64,000 nt of DNA from an uncultured Megasphaera sp. GTDB lineage: Bacteria; Bacillota; Negativicutes; Veillonellales; Megasphaeraceae. The DNA is taken from NCBI GenBank assembly GCA_900554215.1, contig USGG01000001.1, positions 27,773 through 91,772 of the forward strand. Reading direction: 5' to 3'. Positions 61,170 through 64,000 of the stretch are shown here, one piece after another. Position 1 is the first letter of the stretch. Each line of letters starts with the position of its first letter. Made by a program: the position numbers and the translations under genes. The notes beneath the pieces are model-generated. The model saw only the letters and a list, made by a program, of their open reading frames with translations, was not told the DNA's origin and ran no database searches.

Positions 61170-61796
61170 ATGACCATTCCTGTACGGCAATGCATCCGCC
61201 AAGTTCAGATGGGCGACGTCGATGCTATTGCAGACATTTGCCAGCTGTACAATCCTTTTATCCAATCCATGGCCCGTAAATACAGCTATGTGTACGGCAG
61301 CATTCACGACGCCCGCTCGGTCGCGACTACCGCTCTCATCGAATGCATCTATTCCTATGACCTGGCGGACAACGTGGATGTTCCCTTGGCCATCGTCCGG
61401 TGCGTGAAAAAACAGCTCGGTGACGACGCCTACCGCTACAAACAAGAACAATCCCTGTTTGAAAAGAACGTCTTCTGTCCCGAAGGCGGCATGACCGATT
61501 TGCCCGACTATCTGGAAGATCAGAACGCCGTCTGTCCCATGGGCCGGGTCATCGAACTGGAAGAAAAAGAAGAGCTTCAGCGGGCCTTGGATACCCTCGA
61601 TGAGAAAGAACGCCGCCTCGTCTGCCTGCGTCATAAAGAAGCCTGGACCTTCCGCTCTATCAGCGAGGAACACGGTATCCCTATCCCTTCTATTCAGACC
61701 GTCATCAACCGCGGCGTGCGCAAGCTCCGCAGCCATTACGGCCTCGACGGCGACGCGCCGAAGAAAATTCCGAAAAAGCAAAGGGGAAAGAAATAG
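61170..61796 (+). CDS. Sigma-70-like RNA polymerase sigma factor
   Basis: A 208-residue protein with a region 2-like helical part (DVDAIADICQLYNPFIQSMA, YGSIHDARSVATTALIECIY) and a region 4 helix-turn-helix (LDTLDEKERRLVCLRHKEAW, FRSISEEHGIPIPSIQTVIN). There is no region 1.1 or 3, so it is an alternative factor or phage-type regulator rather than the housekeeping one. ATG at 61170 fits AAGGAGG; a longer frame is rejected. It ends 14 bases before repeat copy 3. Confidence 0.82.
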   Translation: MTIPVRQCIRQVQMGDVDAIADICQLYNPFIQSMARKYSYVYGSIHDARSVATTALIECIYSYDLADNVDVPLAIVRCVKKQLGDDAYRYKQEQSLFEKNVFCPEGGMTDLPDYLEDQNAVCPMGRVIELEEKEELQRALDTLDEKERRLVCLRHKEAWTFRSISEEHGIPIPSIQTVINRGVRKLRSHYGLDGDAPKKIPKKQRGKK

Positions 61797-61809
61797 GAGG
61801 ATGGCTGTT

Positions 61810-61993
61810 GCTTTTTCTTTCGGTTCGGCCAGAAAGAAAAAGCAGCCAAAAAGAAAGAGGCCGGCCCGGAAATCCCCCGTCTTACGACATCGGCTGAGGC
61901 CGTGCGGTAAAATCGCTGCGTTCGGATACGGCTACGCTGACCTCAACCGATGTCGCATCCGGCGAAGCCGGAACTGCTGCGTCCGTAACGGGC
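61810..61993 (+). repeat. Compound hairpin repeat, copy 3
   Basis: Hairpin 1 GCTTTTTCTTTC/GAAAGAAAAAGC (61810-61843); linker AAAGAAAGAGGCCGGCCCGG shared with copy 2; hairpin 2 arms GACATCGGCTGAGG and CCTCAACCGATGTC (61886-61899, 61941-61954) around the core (61905-61931); hairpin 3 TCCGGC/GCCGGA (61958-61972); tail CGTCCGTAACGGGC (61980-61993). Confidence 0.75.
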
Positions 61994-62234
61994 TGTGCTT
62001 GCAAAGGTAGTGAGCGACTACGCTTGCCATGACAGACATGATGAAGGATGATAAAGCGTTCATGCGATTCCCTCCCTTCCGTTGCCAGGAATGGAGTAGA
62101 GCAACGCGTTCAGTATATCATGCCATGACTAAAGATTTCTTAACCTGGCATGAGAGAACTATGAGAAAAAGGGAGAATGACTGTGCAGTCGGTGACTATA
62201 TGAGCACTACATGAAACCTTGAATCCATACGACA

Positions 62235-62266
62235 GACCGAATCCAGTGCGGATTCGGTCTTTTTTT
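62235..62266 (+). terminator. Strong terminator
   Basis: GACCGAATCC pairs with GGATTCGGTC, then seven T. The 240 bases before it hold only a weak 61-codon frame (62029-62214) without a ribosome site. Confidence 0.85.
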
Positions 62267-62312
62267 GCGCGAAAAAAATAGCTGAAAAATCGCATAAAAT
62301 GGCCGTTTCCTC

Positions 62313-62343
62313 TTGACAGGGGGAGGGGGGTATGAAGTATACT
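62313..62343 (+). promoter_or_regulatory. Promoter with G tract in the spacer
   Basis: TTGACA at 62313-62318 and TATACT at 62338-62343 with a 19 base spacer containing GGGGGAGGGGGG (62319-62330). Two bases over the usual 17; change in tract length could tune the promoter. Between here and 62501 lies an AT-rich leader with a five-codon frame (ATG at 62356) behind AAAGGGG. Confidence 0.5.
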
Positions 62344-62500
62344 AACAAAGGGGATATGTATAAAGCGAAGTAGGACTAGCGCGCATACAGACGTAGTTTA
62401 GTTATAACAAAATGTGTTTATAAATTATACATGGCCGTATAGGATGGCATCCGATAAAAGATATTTCACTGTTTGACTGGGAGGATGAGGTCGTACAGCC

Positions 62501-64000
62501 ATGGACGAGGAGGAAATCATATATAAGTTGGAAAAAGCGACGGTCAATTTGAATTACAAGAATGGAAGCTCTATTACCGGCGATATTCTGGCGGCATATG
62601 GCGGCGAAGTCAATATCAGCAATGGGGCTGTTCAAACGAGAGCCGCTGGCGAAGAAGCTGTCGTTGACGGCATCAATATTCACGGCAACCTCCTTGCTGG
62701 TAATACCGGCGTGTTAAATGTCAACCTTGGCAACGGCGGCCGTCTGGAAGGCCGCGCCGATGACTATGGCGATGCCGGTTCTGTCGAAAACAGCGGTCAC
62801 GGCACGGCGAATGGAGAGGGAGAGACGTTCTTCAACCCGGCCTTCAGCAGCGAGATTCTTACGGGCGGCGAAGTAAACCTTACCATGGGCGAAGGCTCGA
62901 AATGGACGGTTACGGGCCAGAGCTGGGTTACGAGTGTGGATACGGGAAATAATGAACACGTCGAGATCGATCTGGTATCGGCAAAATCGGATTTGAACGC
63001 AAACGTCCAGGCCTTGACGATCGGCGAAATGAAGGGCAATGCTATGTTTACGATGAAGCTCGACGGTGATAGAAGTGCCAGCGATATGCTGTATATGAAA
63101 AAAGCAAACGGTGAGTATTTCATCAACCTGGAAAATGCCGTGACGGTAGAGGATATGTATCAGGATGGGTTTGACGGTCTGCGCTTTGCAACGGTCGGCA
63201 AGGATTCGCATGCAACCTTCAGCGCCGGTACATACGACAACGGTGTGTATAACGTCGAATATGAAGTCGGCACGGACGACTATAATGGAAACACGGAAAA
63301 CGATGCGTATAACAGCACGGGCGGCGATGGTCAAATGACCGAGGCAAAGCCGGGAAATGATTTGGTAGATAATCTCTTTAAAGACGAACCTCAAGAAGCC
63401 GCTGCCTACGGTATCATGACCTTAGCGGCTGTGGATTCGCCGGAATCTCCTGATTCGACGGAAGATATGGGAACGGATACGGGCATGAACGGCACGACGG
63501 TAGACGATACGACGAACTTTAAGCTCATCGGCGTAAAGAGCCGTGAATTGTCCGATGCGGGTAAGACCGTCGTGGCCATGTCCCAGGTCAACTACGCCAA
63601 CGCCATCTATATGGACCGCCTGAACAAGCGCATGGGCGAAGCCCGCTACATCGACGGCGACGAAGGCCTGTGGGTACGCATCCGCCACGACCGCATCGGC
63701 AAGTCCGACGCCTTCCGCAGCAAGAACACCATGATGGAATTAGGCTATGACAAGCGCGTCGATGACCGGGAAGACGGCGAACACCGCCGCGGCTTCGCTA
63801 TCGACTACATGCGCGGCACAACGGATTACCATAACGTAGCGGGAGAGGGCGACGTACGGCGCGGCGGCGTATGGTTCTACGATACGTGGCTTGGCAACAA
63901 GGGCCATTATTCCGATTACGTTCTCAAGATTGGCCGCCTGTCCAATGATTTTGAAATTTACGCCCGCTCGAACGAAGATTTTTCATTAGGCGATTACAGC
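62501..64000 (+). CDS. Second autotransporter frame, no signal peptide, runs off the window
   Basis: Open from ATG 62501 to the end of the window (500 codons). It starts MDEEEIIYKLEKATVNLNYK with no signal peptide; an in-frame TGA lies 13 bases upstream. A short passenger (to about residue 340) contains DRSASDMLYMKK and LRFATVG, like the last passenger part of the gene at 25276. The barrel then begins NYANAIYMDRLNKRMGEARY and is nearly identical to that of the other gene through DNDFEIYARS-like strands. Without a signal sequence it cannot be exported as such; it is either a 5'-deleted remnant or a silent recombination donor. Confidence 0.7.
   Translation, partial: MDEEEIIYKLEKATVNLNYKNGSSITGDILAAYGGEVNISNGAVQTRAAGEEAVVDGINIHGNLLAGNTGVLNVNLGNGGRLEGRADDYGDAGSVENSGHGTANGEGETFFNPAFSSEILTGGEVNLTMGEGSKWTVTGQSWVTSVDTGNNEHVEIDLVSAKSDLNANVQALTIGEMKGNAMFTMKLDGDRSASDMLYMKKANGEYFINLENAVTVEDMYQDGFDGLRFATVGKDSHATFSAGTYDNGVYNVEYEVGTDDYNGNTENDAYNSTGGDGQMTEAKPGNDLVDNLFKDEPQEAAAYGIMTLAAVDSPESPDSTEDMGTDTGMNGTTVDDTTNFKLIGVKSRELSDAGKTVVAMSQVNYANAIYMDRLNKRMGEARYIDGDEGLWVRIRHDRIGKSDAFRSKNTMMELGYDKRVDDREDGEHRRGFAIDYMRGTTDYHNVAGEGDVRRGGVWFYDTWLGNKGHYSDYVLKIGRLSNDFEIYARSNEDFSLGDYS

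Noticed and set aside
62029..62214. 61-codon frame before the terminator at 62235
   Set aside because: No ribosome site at a sensible distance and no recognisable family; kept only as a possible remnant.
62714..63394. 226-codon minus-strand frame opposite the second autotransporter
   Set aside because: Antisense shadow of the passenger and barrel region.

Overview
The window looks like a chromosomal piece of a Gram-negative-walled Firmicute of class Negativicutes, most likely Megasphaera or a close relative in the Veillonellaceae. Reasons: moderately high GC with strong AGGAGG ribosome sites, a T-box leader and sigma-A type promoters, together with outer-membrane proteins (two type V autotransporters with near-identical barrel domains, a MacA-MacB export set) and strict-anaerobe enzymes (HydE hydrogenase maturase, butyryl-CoA-type acyl-CoA dehydrogenase, hydroxylamine reductase Hcp). 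The genus is inferred, not proven.

Layout. 1-6 kb: housekeeping metabolism (uracil permease, flavin reductase-like protein, HydE, acyl-CoA dehydrogenase, M20 amidohydrolase) and tRNA-Ser(UGA). 6.08-15.27 kb: a compact 9.2 kb integrated element in the 3' end of that tRNA gene, bounded by a 14 bp direct repeat. It carries an integrase, a phage-type repressor/Cro switch, an AlpA/Xis-like protein, a primase-helicase, small proteins, a terminase small subunit with two tandem domains, a scaffold-like protein and a major capsid protein. It has no large terminase, portal, tail or lysis gene. This is the gene content of a phage satellite that would need a helper phage. The terminator that probably served the tRNA now lies beyond the right repeat.

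15.3-25 kb: envelope and small unknown genes (CpXC protein, 2-hydroxyacid dehydrogenase, lipoprotein polysaccharide deacetylase, phosphodiester glycosidase) and a polar amino acid ABC transporter with two tandem binding proteins. 25-34 kb: a full-length autotransporter preceded by a strong RNA hairpin, an MFS carrier under T-box control, and a MacB-MacA export operon. 34-45 kb: many regulator/enzyme pairs (MarR-GNAT, HxlR-PPOX, MocR-LysE), an aminotransferase, a metallophosphoesterase and two pseudogenes. 45-57 kb: M20 peptidase, Rpn-family nuclease, Hcp with an Fnr/Crp-type operator, MarR-MFS operon, cyclophilin, GIY-YIG protein, M48 protease, SGNH hydrolase, a possible type I toxin peptide, HxlR and a TIGR04076 protein.

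57.7-61.8 kb: phage-like genes (replisome organizer, amidase, DUF1659-DUF2922 pair, sigma factor) interspersed with three copies of a roughly 190 bp compound inverted-repeat element. Its hairpin arms differ in sequence between copies but stay paired, while its cores are conserved. 62.3-64 kb: a second autotransporter reading frame lacking a signal peptide and running off the window, downstream of a promoter-like sequence whose spacer contains a G tract.

The two most unusual things are the minimal capsid-carrying satellite-like island and the covarying compound repeat family.
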